61,262 nt of DNA. Source: CAG-390 sp964579135. Its GTDB lineage: Bacteria; Bacillota; Clostridia; Oscillospirales; CAG-272. The notes under the pieces are model-generated. The model worked only from the letters and a program-made list of their open reading frames with translations. It did no database searches and was not told the origin of the DNA. Location of the stretch: positions 1 through 61,262 of the forward strand of contig CAZOFD010000006.1 of NCBI GenBank assembly GCA_964579135.1. The letters are read 5' to 3'. Position 1 is the stretch's first letter. Each line of letters starts with the position of its first letter. Below are positions 26,271-35,115 of the stretch, in pieces. Made by a program: the position numbers and the translations under genes.

Positions 26271-28658
26271 TCACGCTTTGATCGAGAGACCGAGCGATTT
26301 TTCTACCTCGGACAATATCTTCGACGCGGCTTTGTCGCTTTCTTCTTTGGTTAGCGTTCGGTCGGCGGCACGGAGGACAACGCGGAACGAGAGGCTCTTT
26401 TTGCCCTCGCCGAGTTTTGCGTCGCGATAAACGGAAATAAGGGTCACGTCTTCGAACAGTTTGCCGCCGGCTTTTTTGATGACCTCTTCTATCGTTGCGA
26501 CCTCAAGCGATTCGTCGCAGGTGAAGGTGTAGTCGCGGCTTACCGACGGATATTTAGGCAACGGAATATATTCTTCCATCGTTTTCGACGCCGCAAAGAG
26601 TGCGGGAACGTTTATCTCGGCGCAGTAAACGGGCGTGTCGAAGCCGTAATTTGCGGCTGCTTGGGGGTGTATCTGACCGAAGACTCCGAGCGTATTGCCG
26701 GTGGCATCCTCAAGACGGGCGCATCTGCCGGGGTGGAACGTCGGGTCGCAAGACAGGGCTTTGTACTTCGCGTCGATGCGCGCTACGCGGCATATGGCTT
26801 CGATAATACCTTTGAGAGTGTAAAAATCGCAATCTTCGTAAAGACCGATCGTAAGAGAGGCGGGCTCGTCGGGGAGCTCGTTTTCGCCGCGCGGCAGGTA
26901 TACTTTCGCCATTTCGTAGAGGCGGACGCCGGCGTTGTTAAAGTTGTTGTTTCGCGCGAGCACCTCAAGCATAGAGGGCAGCGCCGTCGTGCGCATAATG
27001 CTCGTATCTTCGCCGAGGGGGTTGCTTATTTTTACCGAAATTCTTCTCGGGTCGTCCTCGCTCATACGTATTTTGTCGTAATATTTGGGGCTTATGAAAG
27101 AGAACGTCTCTATTTCGGACACGCCCATACCGATAAGCGTTTTTTCAAGCAAAAGCTCGAAGTTTTGCGAGGGCGTGCGGCAGCCCTCGGTGGTTCGTGC
27201 GCATATCGCAGTCGATTTTATCGTGTTGTAACCTCGGATTCTTATGACCTCTTCGGCAAGATCCGTCATATCCTCGACGTCCGCGCGCCACGAGGGAACG
27301 GTGACCGAGTCGCCCTCAAGCGTAAAGCCGAGGTCGCAAAGCGTTTTCGTCATAAATTCGGGCTCGATATCCGTGCCGAGGAAAGCGTTTATCCTTTCGG
27401 GGGAGAATTTGACCTTTCTCGTTTCCGTTTTGCCGGGGTAAAGATCTATCGTGTCGTCGACGACCTCACCGGCGCCGAGAAGCTCGACGAGCTCGCAAGC
27501 GCGAAGCAGTGCGGGCAAAGTGTTTTCGGGGTCGAGACCTTTTTCGAATCTTGCGGAGGATTCGGTGCGCATACCCTGTTTTTTGGCGCTGACACGTACC
27601 GAAGCGCCCGCGAAGTTTGCGCTTTCGAAAACGACGGTCGCAGTGTCTGCGGTGATTTCGCTGTTTTCGCCGCCCATAACGCCCGCCAAAGCGACGGCTT
27701 TGTTTTCGTCGGCTATAACGAGAGTGTTTTTGTCAAGGGTGTGAGTCTTGCCGTCGAGCGAAACGAAGGTTTCGCCGTCTGCCGCGCACCGCACCGTTAC
27801 CTTGGAGCCGTCGAGGCATTTGTAGTCGAAAGCGTGCATCGGCTGACCGTATTCGAGCATAACGTAGTTGGTTATATCTACGATATTGTTTATGGGGCGC
27901 ACGCCGGAAGCGCGCAGACGTGCGCGCATCCAAAGAGGCGAGGGCGCGATCTTAACGTTTTTTATCACCTTTGCCGTATATCTGGGGCAAAGGGTTGGCT
28001 CGTCGTCGCTGACTGAGAGATAATTCTCGATCTTGTCGGTCGCACGTGCGATTGAGGGCGTGTGAAGCTCGATCTTTCGGCCGAAAGTGAGCGATGCCTC
28101 GCGCGCAAGCCCTATAACGGACAGGCAGTCGGGGCGGTTTGGGGTTATCTCGAACTCGACAGCGGTATCGGCAAGCATAAGCGCTTCGCGAACGTCTTTG
28201 CCGATCATCCGCTCAAATTCGTCGCCGAGGATAAGGATCCCGTTATTATCCGCACCGGGCATATCGTGCTCGGTCAGCCCGAGCTCGCCGATAGAGCAGA
28301 GCATACCCTCGGAAAGCTCGCCGCGGAGCTTTCCCGCTTTGATAGTTACGCCGCCGGGGAGCTTTGCGGGAGCAACGGCTGCGGGAACGATCGCACCTTC
28401 GAAAACGTTTTGCGCGCCCGTTACGATCGTCAGCGGTCGCTCGCCCGCAACGTCGACGGTGCAGATAACGAGGTGGTCGCTGTTTTCGTGTTTTCTTATA
28501 TTCGTTATTTTCGCGATCTTAACGTTGACGATATCCTCGCCAATAACCTCGTACCCCTCAACCTTGGAGCCGGTGTCCGTCATTTTGTCGCAAAAACTTT
28601 TTACGTCTATTCCGTCCGTGTTTACGAATTCGGAAAGCCAATTCATTGAAAGAATCAT
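26271..28658 (-). CDS. pheT: Phenylalanine--tRNA ligase beta subunit
   Basis: Beta subunit of the heterotetrameric PheRS, carrying editing and tRNA-binding domains. It has 795 residues. The N-terminal EMAP/OB tRNA-binding domain (about 40-150, VNVKIAKITNIRKHENSD) is followed by the B3/B4 editing region, the B5 domain, a catalytic-like core and the C-terminal FDX-ACB anticodon-binding domain (LPKYPSVSRDYTF onwards). It lies 19 nt after pheS. Confidence 0.97.
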   Translation of the reverse strand: MILSMNWLSEFVNTDGIDVKSFCDKMTDTGSKVEGYEVIGEDIVNVKIAKITNIRKHENSDHLVICTVDVAGERPLTIVTGAQNVFEGAIVPAAVAPAKLPGGVTIKAGKLRGELSEGMLCSIGELGLTEHDMPGADNNGILILGDEFERMIGKDVREALMLADTAVEFEITPNRPDCLSVIGLAREASLTFGRKIELHTPSIARATDKIENYLSVSDDEPTLCPRYTAKVIKNVKIAPSPLWMRARLRASGVRPINNIVDITNYVMLEYGQPMHAFDYKCLDGSKVTVRCAADGETFVSLDGKTHTLDKNTLVIADENKAVALAGVMGGENSEITADTATVVFESANFAGASVRVSAKKQGMRTESSARFEKGLDPENTLPALLRACELVELLGAGEVVDDTIDLYPGKTETRKVKFSPERINAFLGTDIEPEFMTKTLCDLGFTLEGDSVTVPSWRADVEDMTDLAEEVIRIRGYNTIKSTAICARTTEGCRTPSQNFELLLEKTLIGMGVSEIETFSFISPKYYDKIRMSEDDPRRISVKISNPLGEDTSIMRTTALPSMLEVLARNNNFNNAGVRLYEMAKVYLPRGENELPDEPASLTIGLYEDCDFYTLKGIIEAICRVARIDAKYKALSCDPTFHPGRCARLEDATGNTLGVFGQIHPQAAANYGFDTPVYCAEINVPALFAASKTMEEYIPLPKYPSVSRDYTFTCDESLEVATIEEVIKKAGGKLFEDVTLISVYRDAKLGEGKKSLSFRVVLRAADRTLTKEESDKAASKILSEVEKSLGLSIKA

Positions 28659-28677
28659 AATTTTGCCCCTTTCGCTA

Positions 28678-29700
28678 TCAGAACTGCCCTATAAAGCGCA
28701 TATCGTTTTCGTACATCAAGCGCATATCGTCGATGTGGTATTTAAGCATAGCTATCCGCTCGAGTCCGAGACCGAAAGCGAATCCCGAATACTCCTCGGG
28801 ATCTATGCCGCAGCCCGCAAGCACTTTCGGGTGCACCATACCAGCGCCGAGGATCTCGATCCAGCCCTCGCCCTTGCAAAGTCGGCACCCTTTTCCTCCA
28901 CATGCGAAGCAGGAAACGTCGACCTCGGCGGACGGCTCGGTGAAAGGGAAGTGGTGCGGGCGAAAACGTATCTTCGTTTCCTGCCCGAAGAGTTCTTTCG
29001 CGAAGAGCTCCAAGGTGCCTTTGAGGTCGCCCATGGTTATACCCTTATCGACGACGAGCCCCTCGAGCTGATGGAAGAGCGGCGAGTGCGTTGCGTCGAC
29101 GTCGTCGGAGCGGTATACTCTGCCAGGGGAGATTATCCTTATCGGAGGCTTGCTTTTTTCCATAACGCGTACTTGTACGGGCGAGGTCTGCGAACGTAAA
29201 AGGACGTTGTCGGTTACGTAGAAAGTGTCCTGCGTATCTCTTGCCGGGTGATTTTCGGGGATATTGAGCGCTTGGAAATTATAATAGTCGTACTCTACCT
29301 CGGGTCCCTCCGCAATGGAATACCCGAGCCCCAAAAAGATGTCCTCGAGTCTGCGGCGAACTACGGTGAGGGGGTGGCTGTGCCCGACGGGGAATTCGCG
29401 ACCGGGCTCGGTAACGTCGAGCTTTTCCGCGGTGAGACGTGCGGAAAGAGCGTCCGCTGCGTTTTTGCGCAATTTTTCGTCTATTGCGTTCTCTATGTCG
29501 GCGCGCACTTCGTTGGCGATCTGCCCGACGATGGGACGCTCCTCGGGCGAAAGTTGCCCCATACCGCGAAGTACGGCTGTAAGTTCGCCTTTTTTGCCCA
29601 AATATTTTACCCGTATCTGCTCGGGTTGAGCATCGGGCGAGTTAAGCGCTTCGATCGCGCCGTCTCTTATGCGCTGCAACAATTCTCTCATGCTGTTCAT
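28678..29700 (-). CDS. pheS: Phenylalanine--tRNA ligase alpha subunit
   Basis: Catalytic class II subunit that charges tRNA-Phe. It has 340 residues from the ATG at 29700 (RBS GAAAGGA). An N-terminal coiled coil (1-85) precedes the class II core: motif 2 region SPGRVYRSDDVDATHSP and motif 3 GFAFGLGLERIAML. GHSHPLTVVRR marks the start of the core. It is regulated by the T-box leader directly upstream. Confidence 0.97.
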   Translation of the reverse strand: MNSMRELLQRIRDGAIEALNSPDAQPEQIRVKYLGKKGELTAVLRGMGQLSPEERPIVGQIANEVRADIENAIDEKLRKNAADALSARLTAEKLDVTEPGREFPVGHSHPLTVVRRRLEDIFLGLGYSIAEGPEVEYDYYNFQALNIPENHPARDTQDTFYVTDNVLLRSQTSPVQVRVMEKSKPPIRIISPGRVYRSDDVDATHSPLFHQLEGLVVDKGITMGDLKGTLELFAKELFGQETKIRFRPHHFPFTEPSAEVDVSCFACGGKGCRLCKGEGWIEILGAGMVHPKVLAGCGIDPEEYSGFAFGLGLERIAMLKYHIDDMRLMYENDMRFIGQF

Positions 29701-29762
29701 AATGCTATCCTTTCTCTTGTTGAGTTCTGCACGTATGCAAAAATATAAAATATAATGAAAAA

Positions 29763-30009
29763 TAAAAAATGCCCGCGTCCCACGATCAGGACGGAGCACA
29801 AAAGCACCGCGGTACCACCCGATATTTCGGCAAGAGCCAACACTCGCGCGGCGGATAACGGTGCCTGCCGAGCCGAGCTACAAGACGTTCCTTCACCCGA
29901 CTTGCTCCGAAGCGAAAAGCCGTTTTCCGTGCACGGTCGCTTCCAGCCTCGGCGACCTCTCTGGCGAGCACTTATGCAAAAAGGCAAACTTCATCATCGC
30001 ATTTAGACT
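29763..30009 (-). promoter_or_regulatory. T-box riboswitch controlling pheS-pheT
   Basis: The minus-strand leader carries the T-box core GGGTGGTACCGCG (29808-29820), preceded by a structured Stem I with the AGAGAGGTCGCC...GCTGGAAGCGACC apical region. It is followed by a terminator stem (GTGCTCCGTCC against GGGACGCGGGCA) and a T-rich run (29763-29801). A UUC triplet for Phe at 29909-29911 is a candidate specifier; I could not fold Stem I with certainty. Uncharged tRNA-Phe should favour read-through into pheS. Confidence 0.92.
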
Positions 30010-30010
30010 T

Positions 30011-30038
30011 ATTATACCACTTTATTTTCTTTTTTCAA
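30011..30038 (-). promoter_or_regulatory. Promoter for T-box-pheS-pheT
   Basis: Minus strand -35 TTGAAA (30033-30038), 16-nt spacer, -10 TATAAT (30011-30016), just upstream of the T-box. Confidence 0.85.
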
Positions 30039-30073
30039 GACGTTTTTCGCATTTTTCTTCGAAAAAAAGCAAA

Positions 30074-30111
30074 AACCGCCCTCTCGCCGACGTTTCGGCG
30101 GGAGAGCGGTT
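30074..30111 (-). terminator. Terminator after DUF1294 gene
   Basis: Minus-strand stem of 17 bp with one mismatch around an AACG loop, followed by T-rich sequence. It closes the gltX-metG-DUF1294 unit. Confidence 0.85.
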
Positions 30112-30140
30112 ACGTTGCCAACGGTAAATCGCGGCTGAGA

Positions 30141-30458
30141 TCAAATATATCGATAAAATCGACAACAGATAAGCACCGCAATGGAAGCCTGAAATATTAT
30201 GATAAAAGGCAAGCCTATCATAAATTTGTTATGCAGGGTCTTGTGCCTCAGCGCCCTCATTGAAACGTACGTAGCGAGCGAGCCGCCGAGCACGGCAAGT
30301 AATATCAGCGTGCGCTCGGGTACGCGCCGTCGCCCGTTTTTGCCCGCTATCCGTTTGTCGTGTGCTGCGGCGAGCATTGCGATGCCCGATACGGCGAGCA
30401 ACCATATCAGCGCAAGGCAAAGTCCGCGGTGCTCGACCGTCAGGCGTTGTATTGCCAT
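30141..30458 (-). CDS. DUF1294 membrane protein
   Basis: It has 105 residues. There are three hydrophobic helices (about 12-32, 50-66, 82-100), with the DUF1294 signature between the first two: DKRIAGKNGRRRVPE, LLAVLGGSLATYVSM, then RHKTLHNKF. The function is unknown. Its ATG overlaps the 3' end of metG by 19 nt and has no clear SD, so it probably depends on coupling with metG. Confidence 0.82.
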   Translation of the reverse strand: MAIQRLTVEHRGLCLALIWLLAVSGIAMLAAAHDKRIAGKNGRRRVPERTLILLAVLGGSLATYVSMRALRHKTLHNKFMIGLPFIIIFQASIAVLICCRFYRYI

Positions 30459-32410
30459 TCGGGACGTGCGAAAAAGTCGACTTTCGGCTCGAGAAATTCG
30501 ACGACGTGCCCCTCGCCGTACATTTCTTCGAAAGTCGCAAAAGCGTTTTGCCAATCGAAAAGCTCGTCGGAGGCGCCGAGATACTTCGCTACGTTCATAA
30601 CGGACTCGGGAGCTACGGGGTGCGCCATAAGAGCGGCGGTCTTCATTATGTGAAATGCGTCGATCATCGTTTGGCGGTAAAGAGAGGCGTCAAACTCCGT
30701 CTGCAGCTTTTTTGTGTTGGCGGAAAGCGACTTGTTATAATAACGGAAGAAATCTTCCATTACGGGCATAACGTTGGAAAACTCGAGCTTTGCCATATAG
30801 CTTTCGTACCTCAGAAGCGCCTCGTCGCAGATTTCCTTTACCTCGGGCGATACCGTGCCGACGGGCATTGCGGCGTTGCCGCCGTTATATTGCTGAAAGG
30901 TGTAGAAAGTCGTTCTTATCGCGCGGTTCAAAAGGTTGGTAAAAGCACCGAACTCGCGGTAAACGGGGTCGCCCTCGTTCGAGTTCGGGTCGGGCGAGTA
31001 GGGCTTGGGTCTGAAAGGAACGCTTGCTTTTTGCAGGCCGAGCGCGAGAAAATGCGCGCGAAGTTGCTCGGCGGAGTAGTGCTCGAGCAGTTCTTTCGCC
31101 ATCGGGGGTTTTATAGCTCCGCTGCTGCTTGCCTTTTTGTCGAAGAACAGAATGTGTTTGTTCGCGACGATCGTAGGCAGGGAGAAGTTCCACGTCTCGT
31201 CGGTCTCGGAGATTGCGCGGAACATAGCGGGCTCGGCAAGCGCGTAAAAATAAATATTATCCTCGCCTATGAATTGTACGACGCGAGCGTCGTCCGAGCA
31301 CCACCAGTCTTTCCATTCCTCGGCGGATTTGCCGACGGACTCGAGGTATGCGCGGGTGAACGAGATAGGCGCCCAAAGGGATTCGGGCCAGACCCAAAAG
31401 GTAAGACCCGACATTCCGTTTTTCTCGGGCACGGGTACTCCCCATTCGACGTTGCCCGAAAGTCTGAAAGGTACGACGGTCTTGTTCGTACGATAGCGTA
31501 TCTCGCCGTTTGCAAGCAGTTTCGTCGCTCGTTCGCGATCCTCGAGGCTTGCGAACGTTATCTTGCAGTTCTTTTGCTTTTCGTTGTCTTCGACGGAGAT
31601 GTCGAAGCCGTCGAGGAGCGCAAGCGCTTCTTCTTTGTTTTCGAGCTTGAGCTGGAGCGCGGGGCGCTTCAGGAACTCGTCGCATACGACGGTCGAAAAA
31701 TCTCGAACCATATCGTCTTTTTGCCAAGCCTCGACGACGCTTTTGAGGTAATCGAAAAGGTCGCTCATATCGAAATACCAATTTCGCACGTTTTTGAGGA
31801 CGGGACGCGTTCCCGACAACGTGCTGACGGGCGCGATAAGATCCTCGGGGAAATATTGGTGTCCGAGCGAGCATTCGTCGGCATAGGCGTGCTCTGAGCG
31901 GCAACCCGCTATCGGGCAACGCCCCATAACTTGGCGTCCGTTAAGAAAAACTCCGCGCTCCTCGTCGTAAAACTGAGCCGTGGACATCTCGCGAACGCGA
32001 CCGCTTGCGAAAAGACGGGAAAAGAACTCCTCGCTGAACTTCGTGTGTTCGCGCCCGGTAGCTCCGAGCCCCGAAGCACCGAAAAGGGAAAGGCTTACGC
32101 CGTATTTCTCGAGTGTCTCGCGCTGCGAGGCGTGGTTTTGCTCGACAAAATCCGTCATAGACCCCTCGAAGAGCCCGGCTTCTTTCAGCTCCCGATATTT
32201 TTCGACTATCGGTGAGCCGTAGCAGTCCGTGCCCGAGACGAAGATAACGTTGTCTTTGCCTATTCTGTCGCGCATAAAGCGCGCGTAAACGTCGGCGTGT
32301 ACGAATACACCGCCGATGTGACCGAAGTGGAGTTCTTTGCTTCCGTAAGGCATACCCGCGGTAACGAGCACTCTTTTCGGGAAGGTAGGTCTTGTGTTTT
32401 CCGTTTTCAT
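30440..32410 (-). CDS. metG: Methionyl-tRNA synthetase-like class I ligase, divergent KMSKS
   Basis: Class Ia synthetase, 656 residues, best assigned as MetRS. The HIGH motif is HFGHIGG (28-34). A zinc-knuckle-like insertion with CPIAGC and ECSLGH is present, and an anticodon-domain region NLLNRAI. Two features are odd: the loop expected to read KMSKS is KKASSSG (about residue 425), lacking the second lysine, and GTDCYGSP replaces the usual GTDEHG. It could be a divergent clade or a paralogue with another MetRS elsewhere. It lies 21 nt after gltX. Confidence 0.78.
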   Translation of the reverse strand: MKTENTRPTFPKRVLVTAGMPYGSKELHFGHIGGVFVHADVYARFMRDRIGKDNVIFVSGTDCYGSPIVEKYRELKEAGLFEGSMTDFVEQNHASQRETLEKYGVSLSLFGASGLGATGREHTKFSEEFFSRLFASGRVREMSTAQFYDEERGVFLNGRQVMGRCPIAGCRSEHAYADECSLGHQYFPEDLIAPVSTLSGTRPVLKNVRNWYFDMSDLFDYLKSVVEAWQKDDMVRDFSTVVCDEFLKRPALQLKLENKEEALALLDGFDISVEDNEKQKNCKITFASLEDRERATKLLANGEIRYRTNKTVVPFRLSGNVEWGVPVPEKNGMSGLTFWVWPESLWAPISFTRAYLESVGKSAEEWKDWWCSDDARVVQFIGEDNIYFYALAEPAMFRAISETDETWNFSLPTIVANKHILFFDKKASSSGAIKPPMAKELLEHYSAEQLRAHFLALGLQKASVPFRPKPYSPDPNSNEGDPVYREFGAFTNLLNRAIRTTFYTFQQYNGGNAAMPVGTVSPEVKEICDEALLRYESYMAKLEFSNVMPVMEDFFRYYNKSLSANTKKLQTEFDASLYRQTMIDAFHIMKTAALMAHPVAPESVMNVAKYLGASDELFDWQNAFATFEEMYGEGHVVEFLEPKVDFFARPEWQYNA

Positions 32411-32431
32411 TGCGATATCACCCTGCTTTGA

Positions 32432-34117
32432 TTATAATGAGTCAACGTATGCTTTAACGCGAGCGAGCGCGCGGTCTTTGCCGAGTACGGAGATTACCGT
32501 GTAAAGGTCGGGGGCGTTCGTCCTGCCCGTTACGGCGAGGCGCACGTAGGTGCTGACGTCGGATATACTGCCTGCCCACGACGACGGGTCGGCTTTGTAC
32601 GCTTTCATATCCGAGGCGTAACCGAGAGAGGAGACGACGGATTTCAGCATATCGAACCATCCCTCGGCGTCGAGGTCGGGATCGTATGCGTCAAGGTATG
32701 CGTTCAGCACTTTTTTCACGTCGTTCGGGTCGCATCCGACGGGGAGAGCGTCGCGGCGAACGAACAGCTCGTCGAAGAAATAAGAGACGCAGTCGCGCAC
32801 CTCGCTCCAAAGAGCGAAATCCTTGCGCGGCTTTTTGCCGCCGCGACCTATGGCAAACACGGATTCCGTGTATTCGCGATCGGCGGAAAGAGCGGCGTAA
32901 AGTTCGGGGTCGTTATCTTTCGCCCAATCGCAAACGCCTTGCGTCACCTCGCCTGCGGTCATCGAAGCCATTACGTTTTTGGAAACGTCGCGAAGTTTGT
33001 CGCGGTCGAAAAGGCACCCGGACGCGCTCATCTTTTTTACGTTGAAAGCGAAAGAGGTGTATGGAACGTTCGGGTTTGCCGTGCGCCATTCCTCGAAATT
33101 CGAGTTGAGGATGGTCAAAAGGTATTCGCAAACGGCGCGCGGCGAATATCCGAGCCGTTCGTAATCGTTCATATTCGCGCCGAGGTCGCGTTTCGAAAGC
33201 TTCTTTTTGTTGCCGTTTTCGTCAAGTTGCATTATCTGCGCGGTGTGCAGATATTTGGGCTGACGAAAACCGAGGTAACGGAAAAGCTGTATGTGCTTCG
33301 CAACGCTCGGCAGCCACTCCTCGCCTCGGATGACGTGCGTCGTGCGCATAAGGTGATCGTCGACGGCGTGGGCGAAGTGATAGGTCGGGATGCCGTCGTT
33401 CTTGAGCAGAACGAAATCCTCGTCGTTTTCGGGGATCTCGAGCTTGCCCTTTATGAGATCGGTAAAAGGCGTTTTTTTCTCGGGATCGCCGTCCGCCAAT
33501 ATGCGCAAAACGAAGCGATTGCCCCGAGCGAGATTTTCTTTTACCTCCTCAAGGGTAATATTGCGCCTTGCGAGCATTTCGGCTTTTTCCGCCGCGTCGC
33601 TCTCCTCGGTGCGCTCGCGATGCGCCTGCAGCTTTTTGTCGACGGCGTCGAGCTCCGCAATCTCGCTGTCGGTGTTAAAGCAGGGGTAGGCTTTGCCTTC
33701 GGCTACGAGTTTTTTTGCGAAAACGTGATATATCTCCTTGCGGTCGCTTTGGCGATAGGGACCGTAGGCGCCTTTGTCGGCGACGTTTCCGCCGTCGTCG
33801 ATCGTCGCGCCCTCGTCGAAAGCGATGCCGTAGCGCGAAAGGACTCCGATTAGATTTTCGGCGGCGCCTTCGATCTCGCGCTTCGAATCGGTGTCCTCGA
33901 TCCTCAAATAAAATATTCCGCCCGACTGGTGCGCAAGTCTTTCGCCCACCATCGTTTGGTAAACGCCGCCGATGTGGACAAAGCCGGTCGGGCTCGGCGC
34001 AAAGCGCGTCACTTTCGCGCCCTCGGGCAGCTCTCGGGGCGGGTATTTCGCCTCGAGGTCCTCGGGCGTTAACGTAACGTTCGGAAATAGCAGATCGGCA
34101 AGTTGAACAAAATCCAT
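32432..34117 (-). CDS. gltX: Glutamate--tRNA ligase
   Basis: Charges tRNA-Glu (possibly also tRNA-Gln in Bacillota). It has 561 residues, longer than the usual ~480-500. The HIGH motif is PSPTGFVHIGG (residues 41-51) and the KMSKS equivalent KKLSKRD is near residue 300; RIEDTD follows the first motif. The ATG at 34117 with GGAGA upstream is chosen; the long in-frame upstream extension is Arg-rich and not family-like. The extra length is mostly in the C-terminal anticodon region. Confidence 0.94.
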   Translation of the reverse strand: MDFVQLADLLFPNVTLTPEDLEAKYPPRELPEGAKVTRFAPSPTGFVHIGGVYQTMVGERLAHQSGGIFYLRIEDTDSKREIEGAAENLIGVLSRYGIAFDEGATIDDGGNVADKGAYGPYRQSDRKEIYHVFAKKLVAEGKAYPCFNTDSEIAELDAVDKKLQAHRERTEESDAAEKAEMLARRNITLEEVKENLARGNRFVLRILADGDPEKKTPFTDLIKGKLEIPENDEDFVLLKNDGIPTYHFAHAVDDHLMRTTHVIRGEEWLPSVAKHIQLFRYLGFRQPKYLHTAQIMQLDENGNKKKLSKRDLGANMNDYERLGYSPRAVCEYLLTILNSNFEEWRTANPNVPYTSFAFNVKKMSASGCLFDRDKLRDVSKNVMASMTAGEVTQGVCDWAKDNDPELYAALSADREYTESVFAIGRGGKKPRKDFALWSEVRDCVSYFFDELFVRRDALPVGCDPNDVKKVLNAYLDAYDPDLDAEGWFDMLKSVVSSLGYASDMKAYKADPSSWAGSISDVSTYVRLAVTGRTNAPDLYTVISVLGKDRALARVKAYVDSL

Positions 34118-34218
34118 TTTATAAGTCTCCGTTCCGACGAGATAACGTCGTTTGTTTTGTGTTTCGATCGGCAAGCGGTGCCGTTTTAAATTTCGGCGCT
34201 TTTCGCGCGCTTGATTTT

Positions 34219-34845
34219 TTAATGTCGGGGTATCTGACGTGCGCGTGCGAGAACGTCGCGCGCGTCGGCAAAAAACGCGTTGCCGTGCCCGGGCAAAAAT
34301 TTTCGCTCTCGGCAGTATTGCGACAGGCGAGTAAGCGAGCTTTGCAGCTTTTCGCCGTCTCCGCCCGGCAGATCGTATCTGCCGAAGCCGCGCTCGAAGA
34401 GCGTGTCGCCGCAGACGACGAGATCGTCCGTCAGATAGCATACCGAGCCCTCGGTGTGCCCGGGGGTGGCGAGGACGAGCAGGTCCTCGCTGCCGACGCG
34501 CAAAACGTCGCCGTCGCAAACGAGCCTGTCCGCACGTACTCCGGGCGCAAAAGGCATACCGAAAGCGAGCGAGGCGTTGAGTCGCGCCTCGCGAAGCATT
34601 TCTTCGTCTGCGGGGTGCATAATTATCGGCGCGCTTGTCGCCGCTTTAAGCTCGGCAAGCGCCGTGATATGGTCGAAGTGCCCGTGTGTCAGCAAAACGG
34701 CACGCAGCGTTGCCCCCGAGTCGCGCACACGTCGCAGGATATCCGCGACGCTTGCCGACGGGTCGACAACGGCACATTCGCCGTTCGATATCAAAATATG
34801 GCAGTTCGAAGCCGCCGAGCGACCATCAAGCGTAACGACGTCCAA
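34219..34845 (-). CDS. MBL-fold metallohydrolase (glyoxalase II-like)
   Basis: It has 208 residues. The metal motif THGHFDH, then TPGHTEGSV, GDTLFERGFGR and the C-terminal LPGHG match the YcbL/glyoxalase-II-like branch of the metallo-beta-lactamase fold. The substrate is unknown; thioester hydrolysis is typical of relatives. It probably starts at a TTG (34845), with GGAGG 9 nt upstream. It has its own promoter. Confidence 0.88.
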   Translation of the reverse strand: MDVVTLDGRSAASNCHILISNGECAVVDPSASVADILRRVRDSGATLRAVLLTHGHFDHITALAELKAATSAPIIMHPADEEMLREARLNASLAFGMPFAPGVRADRLVCDGDVLRVGSEDLLVLATPGHTEGSVCYLTDDLVVCGDTLFERGFGRYDLPGGDGEKLQSSLTRLSQYCRERKFLPGHGNAFFADARDVLARARQIPRH

Positions 34846-34879
34846 ATTTACGCACCTCCGTAACGTACGATACCATATT

Positions 34880-34908
34880 ATTCTACCATATTTTTTTAAT
34901 TTTGTCTA
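34880..34908 (-). promoter_or_regulatory. Promoter for the MBL hydrolase gene
   Basis: Minus strand -35 TAGACA (34903-34908), 17-nt spacer, -10 TAGAAT (34880-34885), 35 nt from the start. Confidence 0.6.
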
Positions 34909-35070
34909 TAAGTTTGCGTCGAGTGGCGAAATTATTTTCGCTAAGACGGAAAACCGCCGACTCGGAGGCTCGTTTCGGTGCGCGGAACGGCAAAAGTGCG
35001 TGCTTTTGCCGAAGAACGTCCGTTTTCGGGGGCGATTTTCGCGAAAACGCTTTTATTTTTCGCCGATCTG

Positions 35071-35079
35071 TGATATAAT
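35071..35079 (+). promoter_or_regulatory. Extended -10 promoter before the large surface protein
   Basis: TGATATAAT, an extended -10, lies 36 nt upstream of the TTG start at 35116. No clear -35 is seen. The same TGATATAAT occurs before trmB. Confidence 0.6.
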
Positions 35080-35115
35080 GGCTAAAAATTGCTTTTTGCG
35101 AAAGGAGGCGGTTCT

